Of a stretch of 64,000 nt of DNA, positions 30,814 to 40,727 are shown in pieces; the stretch's first letter is position 1; each line of letters opens with the position of its first letter. Below the pieces are notes generated by a model that made no database searches, was not told the origin of the DNA, and saw only the letters and a list, made by a program, of their open reading frames with translations. The DNA is from an uncultured Pelagibacteraceae bacterium (GTDB lineage Bacteria > Pseudomonadota > Alphaproteobacteria > Pelagibacterales > AG-422-B15). The stretch is from the NCBI GenBank assembly GCA_902518955.1, contig CABYIR010000003.1, positions 1-64,000 of the forward strand, read 5' to 3'. A program made the position numbers and the translations under genes.

Positions 30814-31422
30814 ATGTACAAAGTTTATGGACGCCCATTTGCTGGATCACTTATAGCTGAGTTCTTACTTAACGAAGCTGATGCTAATTACGAATTCATA
30901 AAAGTTGACTACGAAAGTTCAAAAAAAGATGATTTCTTAAAAAAAAGCCCAATGGGAAAAATACCTGTTTTGGAATGTCCAGACGGTCGTCTTGTTTTTG
31001 AAACAACTGCAATTGTAGCGCACATAGTTGAAACAAAAAATATACTTATACCAAAAATTACTACGCCACAACGTGATCTCTACAATCAATCAATGTCAGT
31101 CATGTCGACTAGTATTTATCAGAATTATCATCACCAAAATCATAGTTATTATTATGTCTCAGAAGAAAATTATGATGACTTAAGAAATAGAGCCGCTGAA
31201 AGACAATTTACGATCTATAATTATATTGAAACAATTCTTAATCCATACCTTTGTGGCAGAGAACTTACTGCCGCTGATTTTTATTTATATATGATTGCAA
31301 CATGGGATCATGATCGAAAAAAACTATTTACTAATAGGCCAAAATTATCAGCTCTTATAAAAGGACTAAGCGAGAGACCATCAATAAAAACCGTTATTTC
31401 AAGTCATTCTAATAGCAGTTAA
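30814..31422 (+). CDS. Glutathione S-transferase family protein
   Basis: A 202 aa cytosolic GST-fold protein. The N-terminal thioredoxin-like domain begins MYKVYGRPFAGS and contains the cis-Pro/G-site signature KSPMGKIPVLECPDGR...ETTAI (residues ~47-70). The C-terminal helical domain has the N-capping-box type segment GRELTAADFYLYMIATW (~150-166). Its ATG follows the stop of the SMP-30 gene with no gap. Its own stop is 1 nt from the stop of the convergent giant gene, leaving no room for a terminator. Substrate unknown. Confidence 0.85.
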   Translation: MYKVYGRPFAGSLIAEFLLNEADANYEFIKVDYESSKKDDFLKKSPMGKIPVLECPDGRLVFETTAIVAHIVETKNILIPKITTPQRDLYNQSMSVMSTSIYQNYHHQNHSYYYVSEENYDDLRNRAAERQFTIYNYIETILNPYLCGRELTAADFYLYMIATWDHDRKKLFTNRPKLSALIKGLSERPSIKTVISSHSNSS

Positions 31423-31423
31423 A

Positions 31424-34400
31424 TTAAAATTTATATTCTAGTGATAACGATAAGGAGTATGAAGAGTATTTATCTGAGGACTTCTCTGCAGAAATTGCTA
31501 CATCTGAACTAAGAGTGTTATCAGTATTTGTGCTTGTCAGCATGGAGTTTAATCTGAGGGTTGCCCTTCCCTTGAAATCAAAGCTTGGATCAAGCCTGCT
31601 GACATACACTTTATCAGGATTAGCTAGATAATTTACAAAAACATTTGATCTTCTTGTTAGATTTTCTTCAAACGATAAATCAAAGACCGGAACAAGAGAT
31701 AGTTTATAAACTTTTTTATCTAAATTAATCTCGTTCATGCTTCTTATATCTGTTCCAAAGACAAATGACGATGTACTCACTGCTTGTGCATCCACATGCA
31801 AAGCCTCAACTCCTGGACTTTCATCATAAGCGCCCAATTCAATCTGACCAAAACTAAATCGACCATACGGATTAAAACTAAGATTATTGTAATTAATGAT
31901 CTTATTAAATCCTAACGAAGTATTATAATAATGGCCCGTACGATAGAATGTGTGAGTAGTCGAAGTTCCATTTGCAAATCGTGAGCCATCTATTTCAATG
32001 TCTCCATAAGTAAGAATTAAATCAACGTACTCATTATTATCAAGAGCTATATTGTGATAGCTTGAAACTGATAACGAGTCTGAATAAACTTTACTTCTTT
32101 CAAACTGAACTGTGTTTTCTCCTCTAGATTCATGAATACCAAACCCTAACAAATAATCGTTAGAAATTTGTCTATCAAATCCAAAAGATAAGTCTTTTAT
32201 TTTTGTCTTACTACCTAATTTTGTTCCTTCTGTCTCTACATCACCATAACTAACTGTTCCTGATGTCCAAATACTCCATTGAAGAATAGGATCGTATGCA
32301 AAGTTTACTTTGCTCCCAAAGATATCTACAAATTTTAAAAGATCTTCATTAGATCCATTGTAACTAAGTTTTATTCCCTGATGAGATCGATTTCCACTGT
32401 TTCTTATAAATGAGAGACGTCCAAGAACTGTATCTCTTGTCTGTATCATTGCTACCTCTGTTGGTCCAGCTTGCTCTTTCAACACAGACTCGCTTTCGGC
32501 ATCTTCAAATGGTGAGGCTAAGTACAACCAATCAAAAATAGCTTCTTCATTAATGTTGCCTACTGCGTCAGTAAACTTCCCACTCTCAACTTTAATTTGT
32601 TTTTGACCATTGCCACTTGGAGTAAATGTTGCTGTGTAACTTGTTCCACTGCCACTAAAACTTGAAATTGTTCCACCAGTAGTGACAATATCATCAACAG
32701 TGAAATCTGTCGCAGTTTCACTTAGAGTAAATGTTAAAGATAAAGAAGTGTCGTCTGATACTGATGAGTTATTAACTTCTGAAGACGTAATAGACACAGA
32801 TGGACGAGTTCCGTCATAAGTCCAAACAAACCGTGTTGCTGCCGTACTGAAATTACCACTTGAGTCTGTAAAGACTCCTGCCTCAACATCGATATAAACA
32901 TAACCATCGGCATTTGGTGTTACTGTTACTGTATATGAAGTACCACTTCCACTAAAATTAGATAACGTTCCACCATCAATTTTTATATCATTTATAGTGA
33001 AATTAGATGTTGTTTCACTTGTAGAGAAGGCAACGGAAATTGTTGTGTCATTTGATGCCGAGCCACTTGATACAGTGGATGATGATATTGTGATCGATGG
33101 ACTAGTACTGTCATATGTCCAATTAAATTGTGATGCGGCAGCACTATTGTTTCCAGCTATATCAGTGAATGAACCAGCGTTTACATCTATTGTTGTTGCG
33201 CCATCTCCTGATGGCTTAAATCGTGCGGAATAAGTTGTTCCAGAACCAATAAAGCTGGATAGAGTTCCTCCGCTTAGACTGATATCACCCGCTACAAAGT
33301 TTGTGGAGGATTCTGAAAGAGTAAATGTCAATACAATTGAAACATCGTTGCTTGTATCACCATCATTTACTGTTGAAGATGTAATCGTTATCGTTGGAGC
33401 AACGGAGTCATATGTCCAGTTGAATTGAGATGCTGCAATATTATTGTTCGCACCATCAGTAAACGTACCTGCGCTTACATCAACTGTTGTTGCACCATTA
33501 CTGGATGGAGTCAAGGTGGCTGTATATGATGCGCCACTACCACTAAAGTTTGAAATTGTTCCTCCACTTACTGTTATATCTCCCTCAGCAAAATTACTTA
33601 CTGACTCAGAGATAGAAAATACCAGTCCGATAGAGCTATCATTAGTCACTGATCCATCTGTTACTCCACTAGTTGATGACGAAATCGCAATTAGTGGGGC
33701 GGTTCCATCATAAGACCATGTAAACGTGTTTGATACAGTATTATTGAATCCTGCTGCGTCTGTAAATTTATTAGCAGCAACTGTAACTGATGTCTGAGAA
33801 GATGAAATTGCAGTTAATATCGCTGAATAATTTGCCCCACTGCCTGTAAAGTTTGATACTTGTGCATTTGCTATTGTTAAGTCATCAAGTCCAAAATCAG
33901 TGGAAGACTCACTTAGTGTAAATGTTAAATTGATCGATGTATCAGTAGTTGTTGATCCACTTGAAACTGTTGATGAACTAATTGTTATTGATGGAGGCGT
34001 TGTGTCGTACAACCAATTAAATTGATTTGCCTCAGTGTTATTATTGCCAGCTTCATCAGTGAATGCTCCTGCATTGACATCAATGGAAGTGGCTCCTTGT
34101 CCAGAAGGTGTGAATGTTGCTGAATAAGATGTTCCACTTCCACTAAAGTTTGATATTGACCCTCCACTAACAGTGATGTCACTAGATACAAAGTTTGTTG
34201 TGATTTCAGAAGTAGTAAATGTCAAAGCAATAGAACTGTCCTGTGAAGCATCACCATCACTCACAGTTGAGGACTCAATAATTACTGAGGGTGCAACTTT
34301 ATCAGATATGAAGTAAACATACCCAATACCCTCCCAAAGTGTACCTGTGTTCGTGAATGAATAGGCTGAAGCATTATTGCCTGCTAAATCAGTTCCAAAT

Positions 34401-37400
34401 TGATAACTGTAAGCATTTACATATTCGTCATTGGATGATGTATTGGTTGGAGTAAGTGTATAACTGTAAGTTGTTCCACTTCCAGAAAAATTTGAAACAT
34501 CAGCATTCATAGTATCAATATCACTTATCTCAGCATCTATAATTTCTTCACCAAATACTAACTCTACATTGATAGAAGATGCATTTGATCTTCGTATACC
34601 AATATCGTTTTGATAATCTGCCCGATAAAACGTATTTGGCGTTGATGTTGCTGATTGAACTTCAGGTTGAGTTCGATCACTAGTGTAATTAAATTCAAGT
34701 GTGGCAAAGTTAGTGTTTCCAACTGAGTCGGTAAATAAATCTTCTGCAACACTAATTGCTTTTACCCCATCGCGTAAATTGCTATGGCTTTCAGCCGACG
34801 GGTGAAAACGTGCTGTATACGTGTCTCCACTTCCAGAAAAATGTGATATTGATCCGTTTGCAGTGACAGATATATCATTCGCCGTAAAACCAACAATATC
34901 TTCTGTTGCTTTAAAGGTAAGATTGATCCATCTACTATTTGTAATACCTCCATCTTCTAAATCAGCTAATGTACCTCTTCGAGGGCCTCCATACCACCAC
35001 CCGTATACATAGCGTTGTGCTGTTATTGTCATGATTGGCTTTTCACCATCATAAGTCCAATTAAACTGAGTTGCAGCCGCTGAATTAGAATTGCCAGCAC
35101 TATCAGTAAACTTACTAGTTCCGATATCAATTGTCGTATCAATAAGTAGAACTGTTGGTGTAAAGTTTGCTGTGTACGTAGTTCCGCTTCCAGTAAAATC
35201 TGAAATAACACCTCCGCTAACTGTTAAATCATCCTGTACAAAATCTGAAACGCTTTCACTGAATGTGAACGTCAACGCGATATAACCATCATTTGATGCC
35301 ACTCCATCACTAACTGTCGATGAATTAATTGCAACCGTTGGTGCTTTTGTATCGATTACATAATTTGATGAAGAATAAGTCGAAGTCATTGCATTACCGT
35401 CACTGTCCGTAAAAGATGTATCAATGACTAAAGCATTAGAAGAAGCTTCAGTGTCAGAAGTTGGAGTAAATGTTCCTGTCCAAGTGATATTGTTACTCGT
35501 TGAAAGTGTTGAAAGTGATCCATTTGGCATTGAAACATCAGCATTAGCAAAGCCAGTTACTGATTCTGAAAAAACAATTGTAACTGAAGACGTTTCTCCA
35601 ATTTTCATCGCCGCATCACCAAATGATACTGAAGACACAGTGGGTCGAATTGTAGTTACAGAATAATTAGCGGTTGTTGATGATGAGGATGGAGCGTTGC
35701 CCGCAGTATCGGTATATGAAGTTGCTAATGTTAAAATATTTGATGTATCATCCGTACTTGATGTAGGCGTAAATATTCCTGTCCAAGTAATGTTATCACT
35801 TGATGACATTGTTGTAAGCGATCCATTTTGAACAGTGATATCATCACCACTACTAAAACTACTAACCGCTTCAGAAAAAACAAGAGTCACTGTCGTGGTT
35901 TCACCTGCATCCAAATCAGTATCCGCAAGAACAAAACTGCTTACAGAAGGTCTTATAGTTTCTACAGAATAATTTTCAGTAGTTGCAGAAGGCCCTGTAT
36001 TGCCACCTAAGTCTGTATAGGTTGTTGCCAAAGATAATATGTTTGATGAATCTTCAACACTTGATGAGGGTGTTAATGTTCCAGTCCAAGTAATGTTATC
36101 ACTAGTTGACATTGTTGTAAGAGATCCATTTTGAACAGTGATATCATCACCACTACTAAATCCTATAACCGCCTCAGAAAATACCAATGTTACAGTGGCT
36201 GTATCTCCTACTTTTAATACTGTATCTGATAATGTAAAACTTGATACAGTGACTGCTGTATTATCATATGTCCAATTAAATTGAGAAGCAGCAGAATTAT
36301 TATTTCCAGCATTATCTGTAAACTTACTTGCTTCTACATCTATTGTTGTTGAGCCTTCGCCAGAAGGTGTAAACGTCGCGGTGTAAACTGTAGAGCTTGA
36401 TGCTGAAAAATTTGATAAAGACCCGCCTGATACACTGATGTCGCCAACAGCAAAATTACTTGTAGCTTCACTTGAAGTAAATGTTAAAGCAATTGAGCTA
36501 TCGTTTGACGTGTCACCATCTGAAACCGTTGATGATGTAATCGCCATTGTTGGAGAAGTACTGTCATACGTCCAATTAAATTGGGATGCAGCAGTATTGC
36601 CATTTGAGGCTCCGTCTGTAAACACTCCTGCATTAACGTCAACCGTTGTAGTTCCATCACTACTTGGCGTAAAAGTTGCGGTATAAACTGTAGAGCTTGA
36701 TGCTGAAAAATTTGATAAAGACCCGCCTGATACACTGATGTCGCCAACAGCAAAATTACTTGTAGCTTCACTTGAAGTAAATGTTAAAGCAATTGAGCTA
36801 TCGTTTGACGTGTCACCATCTGACACTGTTGATGATGTAATAGCCATTGTTGGACTTGTTACATCGCCATCAAATCTTGAGGCAGGAACAATTGAGTAGG
36901 ATGTCCCTCCAGATGTATCTTCATAAAGTTTTAATACTGCGCCACCACCATTCTCATAATAATACACAGTTATTGAGTAAGCTTGGCCCCCAACTCCAGT
37001 CCATAATCCTGAGACATTATAATTTGATGGTCCTTGATCATGCCAATCGTCTAAAACAGTGGTTCCATCTATAATGACTTTAATTCCATCATCTACTCTT
37101 GCAGCAAATCTAATAGATGAAGAAACACCTGAGTCACCAGGGTGTGCATAAGTACCAGTAAATTTTACAATAACATCGTCTGATCGCCCTGAATCTAAAA
37201 CTTGTCCATTCCCCCAATCGTAATTCAAATCAGAAACAGTCCCAGATGATTGGACAGATGTATTATCTGGTGGATTAAAGTTAGGAGAGCCACCTCCTGA
37301 AGCACTTATAAAAGACTCATATGCTAGGTCCGCATATACGCTACTAGTTGAAATAAATATAAATAAAAAGACTAAAAATTTCTGCACAGCCAACATAAAG

Positions 37401-37435
37401 GCGAACATAACACTCAATGAAGTATTTTTATACAT
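31424..37435 (-). CDS. Giant PA14/Ig-like repeat autotransporter (surface adhesin-like)
   Basis: A 2003 aa predicted outer-membrane or surface protein. An N-terminal signal sequence (hydrophobic [16 protein letters not shown], ending ~residue 35) precedes a PA14-like domain (~36-190; [14 protein letters not shown]...WHDQG). Next are 14 tandem Ig-like repeats of ~95-105 residues resembling Big_12 ([23 protein letters not shown]...FTDxAGN...FNWTYD). The C-terminal ~400 residues look like an autotransporter beta-barrel ending in aromatic SLSLEYKF. This suggests type V secretion of a stalk adhesin. The start is uncertain: ATG 37435 has no Shine-Dalgarno and overlaps a 22-bp palindrome, while ATG 37408 gives a shorter signal peptide. 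Ligand unknown. Confidence 0.85.
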   Translation of the reverse strand: MYKNTSLSVMFAFMLAVQKFLVFLFIFISTSSVYADLAYESFISASGGGSPNFNPPDNTSVQSSGTVSDLNYDWGNGQVLDSGRSDDVIVKFTGTYAHPGDSGVSSSIRFAARVDDGIKVIIDGTTVLDDWHDQGPSNYNVSGLWTGVGGQAYSITVYYYENGGGAVLKLYEDTSGGTSYSIVPASRFDGDVTSPTMAITSSTVSDGDTSNDSSIALTFTSSEATSNFAVGDISVSGGSLSNFSASSSTVYTATFTPSSDGTTTVDVNAGVFTDGASNGNTAASQFNWTYDSTSPTMAITSSTVSDGDTSNDSSIALTFTSSEATSNFAVGDISVSGGSLSNFSASSSTVYTATFTPSGEGSTTIDVEASKFTDNAGNNNSAASQFNWTYDNTAVTVSSFTLSDTVLKVGDTATVTLVFSEAVIGFSSGDDITVQNGSLTTMSTSDNITWTGTLTPSSSVEDSSNILSLATTYTDLGGNTGPSATTENYSVETIRPSVSSFVLADTDLDAGETTTVTLVFSEAVSSFSSGDDITVQNGSLTTMSSSDNITWTGIFTPTSSTDDTSNILTLATSYTDTAGNAPSSSSTTANYSVTTIRPTVSSVSFGDAAMKIGETSSVTIVFSESVTGFANADVSMPNGSLSTLSTSNNITWTGTFTPTSDTEASSNALVIDTSFTDSDGNAMTSTYSSSNYVIDTKAPTVAINSSTVSDGVASNDGYIALTFTFSESVSDFVQDDLTVSGGVISDFTGSGTTYTANFTPTVLLIDTTIDIGTSKFTDSAGNSNSAAATQFNWTYDGEKPIMTITAQRYVYGWWYGGPRRGTLADLEDGGITNSRWINLTFKATEDIVGFTANDISVTANGSISHFSGSGDTYTARFHPSAESHSNLRDGVKAISVAEDLFTDSVGNTNFATLEFNYTSDRTQPEVQSATSTPNTFYRADYQNDIGIRRSNASSINVELVFGEEIIDAEISDIDTMNADVSNFSGSGTTYSYTLTPTNTSSNDEYVNAYSYQFGTDLAGNNASAYSFTNTGTLWEGIGYVYFISDKVAPSVIIESSTVSDGDASQDSSIALTFTTSEITTNFVSSDITVSGGSISNFSGSGTSYSATFTPSGQGATSIDVNAGAFTDEAGNNNTEANQFNWLYDTTPPSITISSSTVSSGSTTTDTSINLTFTLSESSTDFGLDDLTIANAQVSNFTGSGANYSAILTAISSSQTSVTVAANKFTDAAGFNNTVSNTFTWSYDGTAPLIAISSSTSGVTDGSVTNDSSIGLVFSISESVSNFAEGDITVSGGTISNFSGSGASYTATLTPSSNGATTVDVSAGTFTDGANNNIAASQFNWTYDSVAPTITITSSTVNDGDTSNDVSIVLTFTLSESSTNFVAGDISLSGGTLSSFIGSGTTYSARFKPSGDGATTIDVNAGSFTDIAGNNSAAASQFNWTYDSTSPSITISSSTVSSGSASNDTTISVAFSTSETTSNFTINDIKIDGGTLSNFSGSGTSYTVTVTPNADGYVYIDVEAGVFTDSSGNFSTAATRFVWTYDGTRPSVSITSSEVNNSSVSDDTSLSLTFTLSETATDFTVDDIVTTGGTISSFSGSGTSYTATFTPSGNGQKQIKVESGKFTDAVGNINEEAIFDWLYLASPFEDAESESVLKEQAGPTEVAMIQTRDTVLGRLSFIRNSGNRSHQGIKLSYNGSNEDLLKFVDIFGSKVNFAYDPILQWSIWTSGTVSYGDVETEGTKLGSKTKIKDLSFGFDRQISNDYLLGFGIHESRGENTVQFERSKVYSDSLSVSSYHNIALDNNEYVDLILTYGDIEIDGSRFANGTSTTHTFYRTGHYYNTSLGFNKIINYNNLSFNPYGRFSFGQIELGAYDESPGVEALHVDAQAVSTSSFVFGTDIRSMNEINLDKKVYKLSLVPVFDLSFEENLTRRSNVFVNYLANPDKVYVSRLDPSFDFKGRATLRLNSMLTSTNTDNTLSSDVAISAEKSSDKYSSYSLSLSLEYKF
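36384..36523 (-). repeat. Exact 140-bp duplication inside giant gene, copy A
   Basis: This stretch is identical base for base to 36684-36823, exactly 300 bp (100 codons) away. Flanks diverge slightly on either side. It encodes the middle of Ig-like repeat 2. Identity at synonymous sites points to recent duplication or gene conversion between repeats. Confidence 0.9.
36684..36823 (-). repeat. Exact 140-bp duplication inside giant gene, copy B
   Basis: Partner of 36384-36523 with a 300-bp period, encoding the middle of Ig-like repeat 1. Other repeat pairs in the gene are similar but not identical, for example around 35820 and 36120 where a ~38-bp run is shared. Confidence 0.9.
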
Positions 37436-37456
37436 AGTAATTAGTACTAATTACTA
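37435..37456. promoter_or_regulatory. Perfect 22-bp palindrome at the giant gene start
   Basis: The sequence TAGTAATTAGTACTAATTACTA is its own reverse complement with no central gap. It lies between the rhodanese gene and the giant autotransporter gene and touches the first base of the longest possible start codon. As DNA it could be a dimeric repressor site; as RNA a hairpin hiding the start. No poly-U tract follows, so it is not an ordinary terminator. Function is inferred. Confidence 0.5.
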
Positions 37457-37507
37457 TTTAAAGTAATCTCTTTTTTACATTTTTTATGAGAAGTCTTAAA
37501 GAATTTA

Positions 37508-37879
37508 CTAATACTTTTTTTTCAAAGGTAGTTGTGAATTTAACCATCCTTTATTACCTTCAAATCCATCAACAACATTAATGCATTTATAATCCTCATG
37601 ACTCAACATATCGGATGCCAAGGCGGATCGAACACCAGATTTACAAATAAATGCTATTTCAAACTCCTTTTCAATATTAAGACTAAGAATATCATTTACA
37701 AAATTACCATTTAAGGATCCTTCATTGTTTTTTATTGATACAAAATATGTCTTAAGACCAATTTGATCACCGTCTGGTTTGCCGACTGTCTCCCACTCTC
37801 GTTCAGTTCGAACATCAATTAAGATACATCTGCTATTATTACTATACTCAATTAGTTCATTTGGTGTCATCTCTTTCAT
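37508..37879 (-). CDS. Rhodanese-like domain protein (sulfurtransferase)
   Basis: A 123 aa single-domain rhodanese, probably cytosolic. It has CILIDVRTEREWETVG (~residues 18-33) and the active-site loop FICKSGVRSALAS (~78-90), with the persulfide-carrying Cys in the pattern C-x3-V-R, normal for sulfurtransferases. Its ATG shares one base with the stop of the upstream methyltransferase gene, so it is the third gene of a prx-methyltransferase-rhodanese operon. A divergent persulfide dioxygenase-like gene suggests a role in sulfane-sulfur handling. Confidence 0.88.
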   Translation of the reverse strand: MKEMTPNELIEYSNNSRCILIDVRTEREWETVGKPDGDQIGLKTYFVSIKNNEGSLNGNFVNDILSLNIEKEFEIAFICKSGVRSALASDMLSHEDYKCINVVDGFEGNKGWLNSQLPLKKKY

Positions 37880-38532
37880 TATATTTTCCTCATTGTTGCT
37901 CTATAAAGTCGTCTAGGGAAACTTCCTTCTTCAAAAGTACTCATATCGAGTAATTCAAAGCCTCTCAACAATTTTTTAATTCTTTCCTTGGAAAAGAAAT
38001 GAACAATAAATCCATTGCTTTCATATAAATCTTCTCCTCGATGGATTCCATTTTGATAGTCTCCATCTTCTATATTTCTAACAGTAAATACATTTAACCC
38101 ACCCTGTTTAAGAACTCTATGAACTTCATTATTTAAATTCTCTATTTCTTCAAAAGTGAGAGCCATACAATATAACATATGGGAATAGCACCCATCGATG
38201 CTATTATCTTCGAAAGGAAGTCTTTCTCTAACATCGCAAAGCTGAGCGTTTACTCTATTTAGTAATTCAAACTCAGACACTTTTTCGCTAATTTTATTTA
38301 TACCTGAGGGACTATAATCTAATGCATGAACATAGATATCGTTTTTTGCAAATAAAAATGAGTCTCTTCCCTGGCCGGCGCCAAGTTCAATCATATTTTT
38401 TACATTATTTTTTTTAAAAATTTCTAGAGTATAGCTAGCGGGGTCGCTTGAACTTATACCAAACATCTCAGGCTTATTTGAGAAATTATTTTCCCAATGC
38501 TGAGATTGTTTGTTTAAAAGATCCTTGTCCAA
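37879..38532 (-). CDS. Class I SAM-dependent methyltransferase
   Basis: A 217 aa cytosolic methyltransferase. Motif I is MIELGAGQGRDSFLFA (~residues 38-53), an acidic post-I residue follows in VHALDYSPSG, and a motif II/III-like stretch reads VLKQGGLNVFTVRN. The fold resembles TehB/thiopurine-type small-molecule methyltransferases, and there is no nucleic-acid methyltransferase motif (no DPPY or similar). It lies 1 nt after the peroxiredoxin gene. The substrate could be a thiol or chalcogen compound given its neighbours, but that is inference. Confidence 0.8.
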   Translation of the reverse strand: MDKDLLNKQSQHWENNFSNKPEMFGISSSDPASYTLEIFKKNNVKNMIELGAGQGRDSFLFAKNDIYVHALDYSPSGINKISEKVSEFELLNRVNAQLCDVRERLPFEDNSIDGCYSHMLYCMALTFEEIENLNNEVHRVLKQGGLNVFTVRNIEDGDYQNGIHRGEDLYESNGFIVHFFSKERIKKLLRGFELLDMSTFEEGSFPRRLYRATMRKI

Positions 38533-38533
38533 A

Positions 38534-39193
38534 TTATTTTGATGGATCAGGAACTTTTCTTAAATAAGGCTTTACTGTTTCCCATCCATCAGGATAGATT
38601 TCTTTTGCCTGTTCGTCTTTAACAGCTGGAAGAATTACGACATCCTCACCTTTTTGCCAGTTTGCAGGTGTAGCAACTTTATGATTTGCTGTCAGTTGCA
38701 TTGAGTCAATAGCTCTCAAGATTTCATTAAAATTTCGTCCTGTTGCCATTGGATAAGTTAAAAATAATCCAATTCTTTTATCAGGTCTAATAACGAATAC
38801 CGTTCTCACTGTCTCATTATCAACTGCGGTACGACCCATTGAAGATTCTCCTGCATCTCCTTCAAGCATATTGAATAATTTTGCAATTTTTAAATCTTCA
38901 TCAGCTATGATTGGATAGTTCGGCTTAATACCAGCAACATCTTCGATATCGTTTAGCCAATTTTTATGGTCTTCAACTCCATCAACACTTAAACCAATAA
39001 CTTTCACATTTCTTGCATCAAAATCTCTTTTCATGTGAGCTAATGAGCCAAGTTCAGTTGTACAAACAGGTGTGAAATCTTTTGGATGAGAAAATAATAC
39101 ACCCCAACTGTCTCCAAGCCATTCGTGAAACGATATGTCGCCTTCTGATGTTTTAGCTTCAAAGTCAGGGCACATACTATTTATTTTTAACAT
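38534..39193 (-). CDS. 1-Cys peroxiredoxin (Prx6 type)
   Basis: Reduces hydrogen peroxide and organic hydroperoxides. The 219 aa protein has the Prx6-subfamily active site SHPKDFTPVCTTELGSLA (~residues 35-52; peroxidatic Cys in PVCTTE) and the long C-terminal dimerisation region with PYLRKVPDP. No resolving Cys is evident beyond an N-terminal Cys at residue 8. First gene of the operon, with a Shine-Dalgarno AGGAG before the ATG. The upstream 203 nt are shared with a divergent persulfide dioxygenase gene. Confidence 0.93.
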   Translation of the reverse strand: MLKINSMCPDFEAKTSEGDISFHEWLGDSWGVLFSHPKDFTPVCTTELGSLAHMKRDFDARNVKVIGLSVDGVEDHKNWLNDIEDVAGIKPNYPIIADEDLKIAKLFNMLEGDAGESSMGRTAVDNETVRTVFVIRPDKRIGLFLTYPMATGRNFNEILRAIDSMQLTANHKVATPANWQKGEDVVILPAVKDEQAKEIYPDGWETVKPYLRKVPDPSK

Positions 39194-39305
39194 ATTCTAA
39201 CTCCTCTTATTGTTTAGAATTATTGTAATCTACAAGTTTATATTTTAAAAGTATTCAAGTTCAATATCAGGAATTAAAATCAAGTATTTTTTGGTTATTT
39301 TCATG

Positions 39306-39326
39306 GAATATTATACTTAAATATTC
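39306..39326. promoter_or_regulatory. Inverted repeat between divergent prx and ETHE1-like genes
   Basis: GAATATT-ATACTTA-AATATTC: two 7-bp arms with perfect symmetry and a 7-nt spacer. It lies ~70 nt upstream of the ETHE1-like start and ~113 nt upstream of the peroxiredoxin start. The position fits an operator for a dimeric regulator serving both genes. No regulator gene is adjacent, and AT-rich sequence yields such repeats by chance. Confidence 0.35.
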
Positions 39327-39396
39327 AGAGTATCCATTTAAGTCTTAAAAATTGAAAAATTGTTTTAATTTATCGAATATTAAGTAGTCTTTAGTA

Positions 39397-40092
39397 ATGA
39401 TTTTTGAACAATTATTTGACGATAAATCATCTACATATACCTACATCATTTCAAGTGGCAAAGGACGGGAAGCATTAATTATCGATCCAGTAATAGAACA
39501 TTCAGATTATTATATTAAAATTTTAGATAAATTAGAATTAAGTCTCGTGAAGGTAATTGATACACATATCCATGCTGATCATATAACAGCATTAAATGAA
39601 CTAAGTAAAAGAACAGGTTGCGCTAAAGTGATGGGAGAAAATTCAAAATCTGAAGTTATTGATTTTAAAGTTAAAGATGAGGAAACAGTTAATATTGAAA
39701 ATATTGAATTAAAGGCAATTTACACACCTGGCCATACCGATGACTCATATTGCTTTATTATGAAAGATAGAATATTCACAGGTGATACTCTTTTAATTAA
39801 CGGGACAGGTCGAACAGATTTTCAAAATGGCAGTCCTCATGATGCATATCATTCGTTATTCGATCGTGTTCTAAGCCTGCCAGATGAAACAATCGTATAT
39901 CCTGCTCATGATTATAATCAAAAACGATCATCAACAATTGGTGATGAAAAGAAGAATAACCCGAGACTTCAAGTAAATAACGCAGATGAATATGCCGAGA
40001 TCATGAATAATTTAAATTTAGCAAATCCTAAAATGATGGACATTGCGGTTCCAGCAAATTTAAAAGGTGTCACCTTGAAAGAATTGGATTAA
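39397..40092 (+). CDS. MBL-fold hydrolase, ETHE1-like persulfide dioxygenase
   Basis: Likely a mononuclear iron enzyme that oxidises glutathione persulfide to sulfite. The 231 aa metallo-beta-lactamase fold shows THIHADHITA (~residues 56-65), PGHTDDSYCF (~109-118), FTGDTLLINGTGRTDFQNG (~128-146) and YPAHDYN (~167-173). The GTGRTDFQ and AHDY segments favour the persulfide dioxygenase subfamily over glyoxalase II, though BLH-type or thioesterase roles cannot be excluded. It is divergent from the prx-methyltransferase-rhodanese operon, fitting a sulfane-sulfur detoxification module. Confidence 0.87.
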   Translation: MIFEQLFDDKSSTYTYIISSGKGREALIIDPVIEHSDYYIKILDKLELSLVKVIDTHIHADHITALNELSKRTGCAKVMGENSKSEVIDFKVKDEETVNIENIELKAIYTPGHTDDSYCFIMKDRIFTGDTLLINGTGRTDFQNGSPHDAYHSLFDRVLSLPDETIVYPAHDYNQKRSSTIGDEKKNNPRLQVNNADEYAEIMNNLNLANPKMMDIAVPANLKGVTLKELD

Positions 40093-40098
40093 AATACC

Positions 40099-40722
40099 CT
40101 AATCTCTTTGAATAGAATTATCATACAATTTAATAACTTTCAGATAATAAACGACATAGACCATCGAAACCAATGGATATATCAGAACTGGTCCCATTAA
40201 ATAAATATAAATGCCAATACTTGGTATAAATGCAAATACTTCAAACATAATGTATATCAAATGAGTCAAGCCAAGAATTCCTGCTGTTTTCCACCAGCCA
40301 GCAGAATGAATAAGAGATCTCGATCTTGAAAACGCTTCTCTCACATTCATATTTTGATCAATAATTAAATAAAATATAAACGACCATACAATGATTAAAT
40401 ATATGCCAGGAAGTAAAAATATTATGAGTCCCATTACAATTGCTAAACAACTGATAATAGACGCAAACAATAAAGGGCCAAAATTTTGGAATCCTTTAGC
40501 GTAAATAGATCCGAACTTTGGGTGCTTGCCTTTGGCGATTTGAATTAAGAAATGATAATACCCCCCAAGAAGAGCTGGTAAGGCAAGGATACCAACAACT
40601 GTAATACCTAGAAGAATTGAACTTACAATATAAAGAAGAGTATTGACTAAGATCAGAAAATAATTTTTAGCACCCAGTTTGAAACCCTCATAAAAGGTTT
40701 CTATAATTGAGATATTTGTCAT
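40099..40722 (-). CDS. Multi-pass membrane protein of unknown function
   Basis: A 207 aa protein with about five or six hydrophobic segments (residues ~20-45, 45-65, 85-125, 140-165, 170-195). A charged loop contains NMNVREAFSRSRSLI, a pattern seen in YciC/DUF975-like membrane proteins where EAFxxS follows a membrane helix. I do not recognise it beyond that resemblance. It is 5 nt downstream of another small membrane protein gene, so the two are likely co-transcribed. Confidence 0.7.
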   Translation of the reverse strand: MTNISIIETFYEGFKLGAKNYFLILVNTLLYIVSSILLGITVVGILALPALLGGYYHFLIQIAKGKHPKFGSIYAKGFQNFGPLLFASIISCLAIVMGLIIFLLPGIYLIIVWSFIFYLIIDQNMNVREAFSRSRSLIHSAGWWKTAGILGLTHLIYIMFEVFAFIPSIGIYIYLMGPVLIYPLVSMVYVVYYLKVIKLYDNSIQRD

Positions 40723-40727
40723 TCGAT

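Noticed and set aside
31424-37435. Regularly spaced repeats suggesting a CRISPR array
   Set aside because: The ~300-bp period is in frame and encodes Ig-like domains; there are no 25-40 bp direct repeats with unique spacers and no cas genes.
37879-38532. Methyltransferase as part of a restriction-modification or defence system
   Set aside because: It lacks DNA-methyltransferase motifs and has no nuclease or specificity gene nearby; the context is redox and sulfur metabolism.
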